NCBI GenBank assembly: GCA_964464755.1
Contig: CAYXGZ010000003.1
Coordinates: forward strand, 62,001-126,000
From: CAYXGZ01 sp964464755
GTDB lineage: Bacteria; Planctomycetota; MHYJ01; JACPRB01
DNA length: 64,000 nucleotides
Reading direction: 5' to 3'
A program made the position numbers and the translations under genes. Position 1 is the first letter of the stretch. Every line of letters starts with the position of its first letter. Under the pieces are notes generated by a model that saw only the letters and a list, made by a program, of their open reading frames with translations, did not search any database and was not told the DNA's origin. Positions 47,535 through 55,765 of the stretch are shown one piece after another.

Positions 47535-49244
47535 ATGACCAACGCCGAGGCCGCCGCCCTCCTCGAGCAGATCGCCGACCTCCTCGACCTCCAGGGCGAG
47601 AACCCCTTCAAGATCCGCGCCTACCGCAACGCCGCCCGGGTGCTCGAGGGCCACGACGTCCCCTTCGGCCGGCTCGTCGAGGCCGGCACGCTCGGCGAAC
47701 TCCAGGGCATCGGCAAGGCCCTCGAGGAGAAGCTCGGCGAGCTGCACCGCCGCGGCCGCATGACCTACTTCGAGGAACTCCGCGCCTCCCTGCCCGCCGG
47801 ACTTCCCGAGCTCCTCAAGGTCCAGGGCCTCGGCCCCAAGAAGGTCCGCGCCCTCTGGAAGGAGCTCGGCATCGAGTCGCTCGACCAGCTCGAGAAGGCC
47901 TGTCGGGATGATAAAGTACAGGGCCTCAATGGGTTCGGCGCGAAGACCCAGGCCAAGATCCTCGAGGGTCTCGCGCTCGTCCGGAGCTCGACGGGCCGTT
48001 TCCTGCTCAGCCAGGCGACCGTCGTCGCTCGGGACCTCCTGGCCAAGCTGGGGGCGTTCCACGTGGAACGCTCGGCCTGGTGCGGCAGCGTGCGCCGCGG
48101 CAAGCCGATCGTCCGCGACGTCGACCTGCTCGTGAGCTCGAAGAAGCCGCGGGCGGTGATCGACGCCTTCGCGAAGTCCGCCGGCGCGGCCGAGATCCTG
48201 GGCCAGGGCGACACGAAGTGCAGCATCCGCCTCGAATCGGGGTTGCAGGTCGACCTCCGGGTGGTCGCCGACGACGAATTCGCCCCCGCCCTGCTCTATT
48301 TCACGGGCAGCAAGGAGCACAACGTCCTGCTGCGGGGCCGCGCGGTCAAGCTGGGCCTCTCGCTCAACGAGTACGCGCTCACCAAGGGCAAGAAGCGGCT
48401 CGCCACCCCCACCGAGGAGTCGATCTACCGGCACCTCGGGCTGAACTACATCCCCCCGGAACTGCGCGAGAACCGCGGGGAGATCGAGCTCGCGGAGGCC
48501 GGTCCCCTGCCCCGCCTCGTCGAGCGCGGCGACATCCAGGGCGTCTTCCACGTGCATTCGACCTGGAGCGACGGTACCGCCTCGATCGAGGACATGGTGC
48601 TCAAGGCCAGGTCCATGGGCCTCAAGTGGATGGGCCTATCCGACCACAGCAAGGCCGCTTCCTACGCCAACGGGCTCGACGAGGCCCGGCTGGCCAAGCA
48701 GGCCGTCGAGATCAAGGCGCTGAACCGGAAGTACCCCGACTTCCGGCTCTTCCACGGCCTGGAATGCGACATCCTCCCGACCGGGAAGCTGGATTTGACG
48801 CCCAAGGCGCTCGCGGCCCTGGATTTCGTCATCGGTTCCGTGCATTCGCGCTTCGACATGGCCGAGGACGCGATGACCGACCGGATCCGCCGCGCGATCG
48901 CCGATCCCAACTTCGACTGCCTCGGGCATTCGACGGGCCGCCTCCTGCTGGAGCGCGAGGGCTACCCCGTCGACCTCGAGCAGGTGCTGCAGGCCGCGAA
49001 GGACTCGGGCAAGGCGGTCGAGATCAACGCGAACCCCCACCGCCTCGACCTGGACGACCCGCACGTGCACCGGGCCCGCGAGCTGGGCGTCAAGCTGGTC
49101 ATCAATCCCGACGCCCACAGCCCCCAAGGATTAGAGGATCTCGAGTACGGATTGCTCACCGCCCGCCGGGGCGGCTGCACCCGCGAGGACCTGTTGAACA
49201 CGTTGCCGGCCGACGAGGTCCTGGACCACCTTGCAGCCCGCTAA
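47535..49244 (+). CDS. polX: PolX: DNA polymerase beta-like with PHP domain
   Basis: The 569-residue protein is a complete bacterial family-X DNA polymerase: N-terminal helix-hairpin-helix domain (FKIRAYRNAARVLEG, KVQGLGPKKVRALW), a nucleotidyltransferase core (SVRRGKPIVRDVDLLVS with the two metal aspartates) and a C-terminal PHP exonuclease domain (FHVHSTWSDGTASIEDMV, SDHSK, NPDAHSP). PolX enzymes act in base-excision and gap-filling repair. A palindromic parS-like site at 48055-48070 falls inside the coding sequence. The nth gene overlaps its end. Confidence 0.95.
   Translation: MTNAEAAALLEQIADLLDLQGENPFKIRAYRNAARVLEGHDVPFGRLVEAGTLGELQGIGKALEEKLGELHRRGRMTYFEELRASLPAGLPELLKVQGLGPKKVRALWKELGIESLDQLEKACRDDKVQGLNGFGAKTQAKILEGLALVRSSTGRFLLSQATVVARDLLAKLGAFHVERSAWCGSVRRGKPIVRDVDLLVSSKKPRAVIDAFAKSAGAAEILGQGDTKCSIRLESGLQVDLRVVADDEFAPALLYFTGSKEHNVLLRGRAVKLGLSLNEYALTKGKKRLATPTEESIYRHLGLNYIPPELRENRGEIELAEAGPLPRLVERGDIQGVFHVHSTWSDGTASIEDMVLKARSMGLKWMGLSDHSKAASYANGLDEARLAKQAVEIKALNRKYPDFRLFHGLECDILPTGKLDLTPKALAALDFVIGSVHSRFDMAEDAMTDRIRRAIADPNFDCLGHSTGRLLLEREGYPVDLEQVLQAAKDSGKAVEINANPHRLDLDDPHVHRARELGVKLVINPDAHSPQGLEDLEYGLLTARRGGCTREDLLNTLPADEVLDHLAAR
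48055..48070. promoter_or_regulatory. parS-like centromere site, copy 1 (inside polX)
   Basis: CGTTCCACGTGGAACG is a perfect 16-base palindrome that matches the chromosomal parS consensus (TGTTNCACGTGNAACA) at the core GTTCCACGTGGAAC. It codes for AFHVER within polX. The same core occurs once more, at 49873, and a ParB gene lies 1.6 kb further on, so both are likely ParB loading sites. Confidence 0.85.
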
Positions 49245-49869
49245 GGCGCGGATCCGGCCGATCCTGAAGGCGCTCGCGCGGGATTTTCCTGACGCGGAGT
49301 GCGCACTCGTCCACTCCAGCGCCCTCGAGCTGCTCGTGGCGACGATCCTCTCGGCCCAGTGCACGGACGTGCGCGTCAACATCGTCACGAAGGAGCTGTT
49401 CCGGCGCTACCGCCGCGCCGCGGACTACGCGGCCGCGGATCCGGGGGAGCTCGAAACGCTGATCCGCTCGACGGGGTTCTATCGGAACAAGGCGAAGTCC
49501 ATCCTCGGCATGGCGAAACTCCTCGTGCAGGACCACGGCGGGGAAGTGCCGTCGACGATGGAGGAGCTCGTGCGCCTGCCGGGCGTCGCGCGCAAGACGG
49601 CGAACGTCGTGCTGGGGACCTGGTTCCATCGCGCGGACGGCGTGGTGGTCGACACGCACGTGGGTCGGATCAGCCGGCGCCTGGGGCTCACGCGGGAGGA
49701 GGATCCGGCGAAGGTGGAGCGGGACCTGATGAAGCTCCTGCCGAGGGGGGAGTGGATCGCGTTCTCGCACCGCTTGATCTGGCATGGCCGCAAGGTGTGC
49801 ACGGCGCGGGCGCCGAAGTGCGGGGCCTGCGGTTTGCGGGACTGGTGTCCGTCCGCGGGAAAGGTATGA
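49231..49869 (+). CDS. nth: endonuclease III
   Basis: The 212-residue protein is a complete endonuclease III. The helix-hairpin-helix and catalytic lysine are in LPGVARKTANVVLG, the catalytic aspartate is in VVDTHVGR, and the C-terminal iron-sulfur loop is C-x6-C-x2-C-x5-C (CTARAPKCGACGLRDWC). The enzyme removes oxidised pyrimidines and nicks AP sites. It starts with TTG overlapping the end of polX, so a repair pair (polX-nth) is co-expressed, which fits base-excision repair. Confidence 0.96.
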   Translation: MQPAKARIRPILKALARDFPDAECALVHSSALELLVATILSAQCTDVRVNIVTKELFRRYRRAADYAAADPGELETLIRSTGFYRNKAKSILGMAKLLVQDHGGEVPSTMEELVRLPGVARKTANVVLGTWFHRADGVVVDTHVGRISRRLGLTREEDPAKVERDLMKLLPRGEWIAFSHRLIWHGRKVCTARAPKCGACGLRDWCPSAGKV

Positions 49870-49872
49870 TGC

Positions 49873-49888
49873 TGTTCCACGTGGAACG
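49873..49888. promoter_or_regulatory. parS-like centromere site, copy 2
   Basis: TGTTCCACGTGGAACG matches 15 of 16 bases of the palindromic parS form TGTTCCACGTGGAACA. It lies just after nth and directly after a TATGAT box (49865-49870), so it covers the predicted transcription start of the gene at 49904. ParB bound here could affect that promoter. It is 16 bases before that gene's ATG. Confidence 0.88.
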
Positions 49889-49903
49889 TTCCGGAGGCCG
49901 CCG

Positions 49904-50371
49904 ATGAAGCTCACCGAGATTCCCCTCGCCGATGTCCACGAGGGGAAGAATTTCTTCGTGTCGTTTCCCGAGGGCGGGGACCCGAACAACCCGGAGGTCC
50001 AGGAGGAGTCGTTGTTCTCCAAGGGGGACCTGGGCGTGTTCTCGGGGATCCTGAAGTTCGCGGACGGCTCGAAGCATCCGGCGCTCGCCCTGAAGTCCTT
50101 CGAGAACGACGGCGCCGTGATCGCGACCTTCATCTTCACGCGCATGGGCTGGATGTCGCTCGACGCGACCGGCATCATGAGGCTGCTGGGGAAGTACTCG
50201 CACGACGTCTTCCCGTACGACCTGATCGTCGCGAACCCCTCGGAGGCCGACCTGGAGATCGGGGCGAAGGCCGACGAGCACCGCGCGGCGTTCCGGGAAT
50301 CGCTCGACGCGCTCAAGCAGCTGAAGTACGACCCGGTCGGCCCGACGACGCGGAAGCGGATCCTTGGTTAG
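49904..50371 (+). CDS. protein of unknown function between nth and parB
   Basis: The 155-residue product has no signal peptide. It begins with EIPLADVHEGKNFFVSFPEGG and has a beta-rich first half and helical second half (KADEHRAAFRESLDALKQL), with a conserved-looking segment MGWMSLDATGIMRLLGKYSHDVFPYD. No family is recognised. A CCGGAGG ribosome-binding site precedes the ATG. Its promoter region contains a parS-like site. A bidirectional terminator follows. Confidence 0.7.
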   Translation: MKLTEIPLADVHEGKNFFVSFPEGGDPNNPEVQEESLFSKGDLGVFSGILKFADGSKHPALALKSFENDGAVIATFIFTRMGWMSLDATGIMRLLGKYSHDVFPYDLIVANPSEADLEIGAKADEHRAAFRESLDALKQLKYDPVGPTTRKRILG

Positions 50372-50397
50372 TATTTAATTGAACCTTCTGGGAACGG

Positions 50398-50427
50398 AAA
50401 AGGCCCCGGGGCGACCCGGGGCCTTTT
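50398..50427. terminator. bidirectional intrinsic terminator between the nth unit and parB
   Basis: AAAAGGCCCCGGG-gcga-CCCGGGGCCTTTT is a perfect stem with A-run on one side and T-run on the other, so it can end transcription of both the gene ending at 50371 and parB, which converges from the right. Confidence 0.9.
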
Positions 50428-50448
50428 GTATTCCTAACTATCTAGTAA

Positions 50449-51321
50449 CTAAAGAGTTACGCCAACCTTCCGCATCAGCTCCGTGAAGTGCGCGTTGGAG
50501 TAATAGTGGAGGGTGATCGAACCGCCCTTGCCGCGGGTGGCGATCTCCACTTTCGTCCCGAAGTGCTGCCCGAGCTTCTGCTCCAGGTCGGCGATGTAGG
50601 GGTCCTTCGACTTGGGGCCGGCCTTGGGCTTGGCCTGGGGCTGGGCGGCGACGAGCTTCTCCACGGCGCGCACCGAGAGGTCCTCGGCGACGATCTTCTT
50701 GAGGATCAGGAGCCGCGTCGCCACGTTCGTGGTGCCGAGCAGGGCGCGGGCGTGGCCCATCGAGATCGCGCCCCGGGCGACGGCGTCCTGCACGTCGGCG
50801 GGCAGCTCGAGCAGGCGGAGGAAGTTCGCGACGGTGGGGCGGGCGAGCCCGAGCGCGGCGGCCGCCTGGTCCTGCGACCAGCCGTTGAGCTGGAGCAGCT
50901 GGCGGAACGCGCGGGCCTTCTCGATCGGGTTGAGGTCCTGGCGCTGGAGGTTCTCGACGAGCGCGACCTGCAGCATCTGCGCGTCGCTGACCTCGCGCAC
51001 GACGATCGGCACGCGGACGAGGCCCGCGAGCTTCGCGGCCCTCCAGCGGCGCTCGCCCGCGACGATCTCCATCGCGCCGGCCTTGAGGCGCACGACGACG
51101 GGCTGCAGGACGCCGCTCTGGCGGATCGACTCGGAGAGCGACTTCAGCTCCTCCTCGTCGAACGTCGCGCGCGGGTTGTGCGGGTTCGGCGACAGCTCGT
51201 CGAGACCCGCGTCGGTCGGCGGGATGGCGGCGGGGCGGACGGCGGCGGCCTCGGCGGAAGGCTCGGTGCCGGCGCCCCCGAGGAGCGCGTCGAGACCGAG
51301 ACCCAGACGGCGGTCTTTCAT
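50449..51321 (-). CDS. parB: chromosome-partitioning protein ParB
   Basis: The 290-residue protein is a chromosomal ParB/Spo0J: ParB/Srx CTP-binding motif GERRWRAA at 89-96, the ENLQRQDLNPIEKARAFRQL block (about 123-142), a helix-turn-helix (WSQDQAAAALGLARPTVANF, about 148-167) and a C-terminal dimerisation domain. ParB loads at parS and slides as a CTP clamp to organise the origin region. Two parS-like sites lie 1.4-3.3 kb away. No parA is seen on either side. A GGGAGAGGG ribosome-binding site precedes the ATG. Confidence 0.95.
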   Translation of the reverse strand: MKDRRLGLGLDALLGGAGTEPSAEAAAVRPAAIPPTDAGLDELSPNPHNPRATFDEEELKSLSESIRQSGVLQPVVVRLKAGAMEIVAGERRWRAAKLAGLVRVPIVVREVSDAQMLQVALVENLQRQDLNPIEKARAFRQLLQLNGWSQDQAAAALGLARPTVANFLRLLELPADVQDAVARGAISMGHARALLGTTNVATRLLILKKIVAEDLSVRAVEKLVAAQPQAKPKAGPKSKDPYIADLEQKLGQHFGTKVEIATRGKGGSITLHYYSNAHFTELMRKVGVTL

Positions 51322-51424
51322 GTTCCCTCTCCCTCTCTCCCTGGACTCCCTGTCGAACTCCGGCGTTCAGGATACCACGGGACGCGGCCGCCGCGCGGGG
51401 GAATTTTTGCTACCATCCTCCCGC

Positions 51425-52498
51425 GTGACGAACCTCTGGACGCTCGCGTGGGCGACGTACGCCGACCTCGTGCGGCGCCCGCTCTACTACCTCACGCTCG
51501 GCGCGTTCGCGCTGCTCGTCTACGGGTCGAGCTTCCTCACGCAGTTCACGTTCGACCTCGAGACGCCGCTCGTGCGCGAGATGGGCCTCGCGTCGCTCGT
51601 GCTCTGGGGCTTCATCCTCGTCGTCGTGATGGCGCCCGTCGTCGTGACGCAGGAGCTCGAGGACCGGACGGCCGTGACCCTGCTGTCGAAGCCGGTGCGG
51701 CGCTCGGCGTTCCTGCTCGGGCGCTTCGCGGGCCTGATGATGGCGCTCGTGCCCGGGCTCTTCGTGCTCGGCGGCGTGCTCTTCTACACGCTCTGGTACA
51801 TGGCGAAGTCGACGCTCTTCGGCGACCCGGCGCTCTCGTCGGCTTTCGGGTGGTCGGGCCTCGCCGCGCTCGTCGCGGGCTCGCTCCTGGCGGCCCGGGC
51901 CCGGCGGCGGATCCGCGCGGCGGAGGAGGGGACGGCGCTCGCGGCGTCGCGGGGCCCGCTGCGCGCGGGGCTCGCGCTCGCGGCGGCGGGGGCGGTCGCG
52001 CTGCTCCTGGCCCTGGAGTTCTCGCGCGGCGACTGGGGCGAGGCGGACGCGGGCTGGCAGCGGCTCGTGGCCGCGGGGCACTCGGTGGGGGACTACTCCT
52101 CCGCGTTCCTCCGGGAGAGCGGCGTCGTCGTGCTCGAGGGCTTCGTGCTGGCCGTCCTCCAGGTCGCCGTGCTCGCGGCCGTCTGCACGGCGCTCTGCGC
52201 GTTCGTGCCGCCCGTCGTCTCCGTGAGCGGCACGGCCTTCTTCTACATCCTGGGCAACCTCTCGGCGCCCATGCAGGCCAGCCTGGAGCGGCTCGACTCG
52301 GCGGCCGTGACCTGGCTCGGGAGGGCCCTCTGGGTCGCCGTGCCCGACCTCGGGCTATTTAATTTGCAGACCCATTTCAGCGAGGGTAGGATCGTTTCCC
52401 CAGGCTACCTCGGGCTGGCGACCCTGCACGCCGTCCTGTATGTTGCCTTCGTGTTCACCGTGGCCTGCGCTCGATTCGAGCGGCGGGAGATCCGGTGA
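51425..52498 (+). CDS. ABC-2-type transporter permease-like protein
   Basis: The 357-residue protein has a first membrane segment, the ABC-2 motif TQELEDRTAVTLLSKPVRRSAFLLGRFAGL and about six membrane helices in total. ELEDRTAVTLLSKPV is typical of ABC-2 and NosY-like permeases. It has no ATPase partner within the window and is not followed by one, so it is either an orphan or works with a distant ATPase. The GTG start is supported by TACCAT eight bases upstream. The next gene starts 23 bases downstream. Confidence 0.82.
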   Translation: MTNLWTLAWATYADLVRRPLYYLTLGAFALLVYGSSFLTQFTFDLETPLVREMGLASLVLWGFILVVVMAPVVVTQELEDRTAVTLLSKPVRRSAFLLGRFAGLMMALVPGLFVLGGVLFYTLWYMAKSTLFGDPALSSAFGWSGLAALVAGSLLAARARRRIRAAEEGTALAASRGPLRAGLALAAAGAVALLLALEFSRGDWGEADAGWQRLVAAGHSVGDYSSAFLRESGVVVLEGFVLAVLQVAVLAAVCTALCAFVPPVVSVSGTAFFYILGNLSAPMQASLERLDSAAVTWLGRALWVAVPDLGLFNLQTHFSEGRIVSPGYLGLATLHAVLYVAFVFTVACARFERREIR

Positions 52499-52520
52499 GC
52501 GCCCCGGGAAGACGCGACGC

Positions 52521-53243
52521 ATGAGATACGGGATCCTCGGCGACATCCACGCGAACCTCGAGGCGCTCGAGGCGGTTCTCGCGGAGATGCAGCGGCGGGG
52601 CGTCGACAAGTACGTCTCGGTGGGGGACCTCGTCGGCTACGGGTCCAACCCGACCGAGTGCATCAAGCGGGTCCGCGACATCGGCGCCGTCGTCGTCGCC
52701 GGCAACCACGACTTCGCGGCCGTCGACAAGCTGAACATCGACTTCTTCAACACCTACGCCCGCGAGAGCGCCCTCTGGACCCGCGCCCAGCTCTCGTCGG
52801 AGGACAAGAACTACATCAAGTCCCTGAAGCTCGTCGAGTACTGCGACAACTTCACGGTCGTCCACTCGACGCTCTACTCGCCCGAGCTCTTCGAGTACAT
52901 CCAGACCTCGTACGACGCCCACCTCTCCTTCGAGCAGCAGACCACGCCGCTGTCCTTCCTCGGCCACTCCCACGTGCCGGTCAACTTCTTCAAGCGGCGC
53001 AACGTCAGCTTCAACATGGAGACCGAGGTCAAGGTCGACGAGTCGATGAAGATCATGATCAACGTCGGGTCGATCGGCCAGCCCCGCGACGAGAACCCCG
53101 ACGCCGTCTGCGTCGTCTACGACTCGGACGAGGGCAAGGTCTCCGTGACGCGCGTGAAGTACGACGTCGAGAAGACCGCCCAGAAGATCGTCAACGCGGG
53201 CCTCCCCGAGATCCTCGCGGAGCGCCTCAAGTACGGCCGGTAG
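52521..53243 (+). CDS. metallophosphoesterase (YfcE/calcineurin-like)
   Basis: The 240-residue protein carries the metallophosphoesterase metal motifs: GDIHANLEAL (D8, H10), GDLVGYG (D36), GNHD (N62, H63), VVHSTL and GHSHVP near 152. Such enzymes hydrolyse phosphomono- or diesters with two metal ions; substrate unknown. The stop and the start of the next gene share one base (TAGTG), so translation is coupled. Confidence 0.88.
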   Translation: MRYGILGDIHANLEALEAVLAEMQRRGVDKYVSVGDLVGYGSNPTECIKRVRDIGAVVVAGNHDFAAVDKLNIDFFNTYARESALWTRAQLSSEDKNYIKSLKLVEYCDNFTVVHSTLYSPELFEYIQTSYDAHLSFEQQTTPLSFLGHSHVPVNFFKRRNVSFNMETEVKVDESMKIMINVGSIGQPRDENPDAVCVVYDSDEGKVSVTRVKYDVEKTAQKIVNAGLPEILAERLKYGR

Positions 53244-53872
53244 TGGCCGACCCCGCCGTCCCGCCCCCGTCCCGCAACCCCCTCCGCCGTCTCTACGCCT
53301 GGGTCCTGTCCTGGGCCCACCACCCGGCCGGCACCTGGGTGCTCGCGGTCATCGCCTTCCTCGACTCCAGCGTCTTCCCGATCCCGCCCCTCTTCCTGCA
53401 GATCGCCCTGTCCCTGGAGCGACCCGCGCGGAGCTGGCTCTACGCGACCGTGAACCTCGCCGCGAGCGTGCTCGGCGCCGTCGCGGGCTGGGCGATCGGC
53501 GCGTTCCTCTACGACTCGGTGGGGAAGTGGGTGATCGACTCCTGGGGGGCCCGGGCGGAGTTCGAGCGCTTCGGGGGGATCGTCCGGGGGAACGCGTTCT
53601 GGTTCACCCTCGGGTACTCCTTCCTCCCGTTCCCCTACAAGGTGCTCACGATCGGGACGGGCTTCTTCGGGGCGTCCCTGCCGATGCTCCTGGCGGCCTC
53701 GGTGGTCGGCCGCGGCGCGCGCTTCTACCTGCTGGCCCTCGCCTGCTGGAAGGGGGGCCCCGGGGCCAAGGACTTCATCGATCGCCGCTTCAACTGGATC
53801 CTGCTCGGGGCCGGGCTGCTGGTCGCCGGGGTGCTCGCCGCGATGAAACTGTGGATGGGGAAATCCACCTAG
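53243..53872 (+). CDS. DedA/YqaA-like membrane protein
   Basis: The 209-residue polytopic protein has the YqaA/SNARE-associated (DedA superfamily) pattern: FLDSSVFPIPPLFLQIALSL near 37-56, helix-break FLPFPYKVLTIGTGFFGASL and VVGRGARFYLLALACW. DedA-superfamily proteins translocate or handle membrane lipids; exact role unknown. GTG start overlaps the previous stop. It ends shortly before tRNA-Leu. Confidence 0.82.
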   Translation: MADPAVPPPSRNPLRRLYAWVLSWAHHPAGTWVLAVIAFLDSSVFPIPPLFLQIALSLERPARSWLYATVNLAASVLGAVAGWAIGAFLYDSVGKWVIDSWGARAEFERFGGIVRGNAFWFTLGYSFLPFPYKVLTIGTGFFGASLPMLLAASVVGRGARFYLLALACWKGGPGAKDFIDRRFNWILLGAGLLVAGVLAAMKLWMGKST

Positions 53873-53883
53873 GTGGAGTCCGA

Positions 53884-53972
53884 TGGTGCCGGAGGAGGGA
53901 GTCGAACCCTCATGGCCCCTGCGGGCCCGGGGATTTTAAGTCCCCTGCGTCTGCCAGTTCCGCCACTCCGGC
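53884..53972 (-). tRNA. tRNA-Leu (anticodon TAA)
   Basis: The minus strand folds as a class II tRNA: acceptor GCCGGAG pairs with CTCCGGC, the anticodon stem GGGGA/TCCCC encloses loop CTTAAAA giving anticodon TAA (Leu), a long variable arm (CGGGCCCGCAGGGGCC) follows, the T-loop is GGTTCGACTCC, and CCA is encoded (53884-53886). The 89 bases include CCA. Confidence 0.95.
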
Positions 53973-54047
53973 CGGAACCGGGCTAATCGGCTGCTCATCG
54001 GCCCGCATCCTACCACGCGCCGCCCCGGCGCGGTACGCTGGTCGGCC

Positions 54048-55001
54048 GTGGAACCCGCCGACCTCGCCTTCGAGGGGATCACCCGCTCCTTCGCCGGCCG
54101 CCGGGCCGTCGACTCCGTCTCGCTCGCGCTGCCCCGCGGCGGCTTCGCCGCCCTCCTCGGCCCCTCGGGCTCGGGGAAGTCCACCCTGCTCCGCGTCGCC
54201 GCGGGCTTCGAGCGCCCCGACGCCGGCCGCGTCCTCCTCGCGGGCCGCGACGTCACCGCCGAGCCCCCCGAGCGCCGCGACCTCAACCTCGTCTTCCAGA
54301 ACTACGCCCTCTTCCCGCACCTCGACGTCGCGGGCAACGTCGCCTTCGGCCTGCGCCGCTCCGGGGCCACGAGGGCCGAGCTCGCCCGCCGCGTCGGCGA
54401 GATGCTGGACCTCGTCCGCCTCCCGGGCTTCGAGGCGCGCCGCGTCGGCACCCTCTCCGGCGGCGAGCGCCAGCGCGTCGCGCTCGCCCGCGCCCTCGCC
54501 CCCCGGCCCCGCGTCCTCCTGCTCGACGAGCCCCTCTCCGCGCTCGACCGCTCGCTGCGCCGCGGCATGCAGGAGGAGCTCAAGCGGCTCCGCCGCGAGA
54601 GCGGCTGCAGCTTCCTCCTCGTGACGCACGACCAGGAGGAGGCGCTCTCGATGGCCGACCTCGTCGCCGTGCTCCGCGACGGCCGCCTGGAGCAGGTCGG
54701 GTCCCCCTCCGAGGTCTACGACCGGCCCGCGACCCGCTTCGTCGCGTCCTTCGTCGGAACCGCGAACTACCCCGGCGACGACGGGATCCTGCTCCGCCCC
54801 GAGAAGCTCCGGCTCGGGCCGGGCCCGCGCTCGGTCGAGGCGGTCGTCGAGGAGGTGCTCTACGCGGGCGCGACGAGCTCGGTCGTCCTGCGCGACGGCC
54901 CGCGGCGCCTCGTCGTGGCCGCGCCCCCCGGGTCGTTGAAGCCGGGGGACCGCGCGACGGTGGGCTGGGATCCCGCCGACGGCGTGCAGGTGCCCGGGTG
55001 A
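54048..55001 (+). CDS. potA: spermidine/putrescine-type ABC transporter ATPase
   Basis: The 317-residue protein is a PotA-type ATPase: Walker A GPSGSGKST at 38-46, Q-loop LVFQNYALFPHLDV, signature LSGGERQR at 136-143, Walker B VLLLDEPLSALD (157-168), and a C-terminal TOBE-like domain (about 245-315) with GTANYPGDDGILLRPEKLRL. It powers polyamine import with the two permeases and binding protein that follow. GTG start has TACGCT eight bases upstream and no ribosome-binding site. The stop overlaps potB (GTGA). Confidence 0.93.
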   Translation: MEPADLAFEGITRSFAGRRAVDSVSLALPRGGFAALLGPSGSGKSTLLRVAAGFERPDAGRVLLAGRDVTAEPPERRDLNLVFQNYALFPHLDVAGNVAFGLRRSGATRAELARRVGEMLDLVRLPGFEARRVGTLSGGERQRVALARALAPRPRVLLLDEPLSALDRSLRRGMQEELKRLRRESGCSFLLVTHDQEEALSMADLVAVLRDGRLEQVGSPSEVYDRPATRFVASFVGTANYPGDDGILLRPEKLRLGPGPRSVEAVVEEVLYAGATSSVVLRDGPRRLVVAAPPGSLKPGDRATVGWDPADGVQVPG

Positions 55002-55765
55002 GGCGCCTCCTCGCGTGGACGCCCGGGGCCTGGCTGCTGCTCTTCGGCGCCGCGCCGCTGGGCCTCGTCCTCGTCTTCTCGTTCCTCGACCGCGAGGAGG
55101 GCCGGGTCGCCTGGCGCTTCTCGACGGCCGCGTGGCGCTCGATCCTCGTGCCCGAGGTCGCGGCGATGCTCGCGCGCTCCGCGGCCGCGGGCCTGGCGAC
55201 CTGCGCGATCTGCCTCCTGCTGGGCGGCCCCGTCGCCTGGTTCCTCGCGGGCTGCGGTCCGCGCTCGAAGCGCGTGCTCGTCGCGCTCCTCGTCGCCCCG
55301 GCCCTGCTCAACGCGCTCTCCCGGACCACGGCCCTGAAGCTCCTTTTCCAGTGGGCCGCCGGGCCGTCCTTCCACTCGATGACGGCGGTCGTGGCCGGCC
55401 TGGTCTACGCGCACCTGCCGCTGATGATCCTGCCGCTCTGGATCGCCGCCGAGCGCATCCCCCGGGGCCTGCTCGAAGCGGCGTCCGACCTCGGCGAGGG
55501 GCCCGCGGGTCGCTTCCGCCGGGTCGTCCTGCCGCTCGCGGCGCCGGGGATCGCGGCGGGCGCGCTGCTCGTCTTCATCCCGAGCTTCGGCGCCTTCGTC
55601 GGCCCGGCGGTGCTCGGGCCGGTCGACTCCGAGATGGCCGGCGTCCACGTCGCGGAGCTCGCCCGGGGCAACGTGCCCGCGGCCTCGGCCCTCTCCGTCC
55701 TCGTCGCGGCCGCCTGCGCGGCCCCGCTGCTGCTGCGCCCCCGGGGCGGGGAGGAGCGCCCGTGA
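54998..55765 (+). CDS. potB: spermidine/putrescine-type ABC transporter permease
   Basis: The 255-residue protein has six membrane helices and the EAA motif in RGLLEAASDLGEGPAGRFRRVVLPLAAPGI. It matches PotB/PotH permeases of the polyamine family. Placement after potA and before the potC-like gene supports the call. Both ends overlap neighbours (GTGA), implying one transcript with coupled translation. Confidence 0.9.
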   Translation: MRRLLAWTPGAWLLLFGAAPLGLVLVFSFLDREEGRVAWRFSTAAWRSILVPEVAAMLARSAAAGLATCAICLLLGGPVAWFLAGCGPRSKRVLVALLVAPALLNALSRTTALKLLFQWAAGPSFHSMTAVVAGLVYAHLPLMILPLWIAAERIPRGLLEAASDLGEGPAGRFRRVVLPLAAPGIAAGALLVFIPSFGAFVGPAVLGPVDSEMAGVHVAELARGNVPAASALSVLVAAACAAPLLLRPRGGEERP

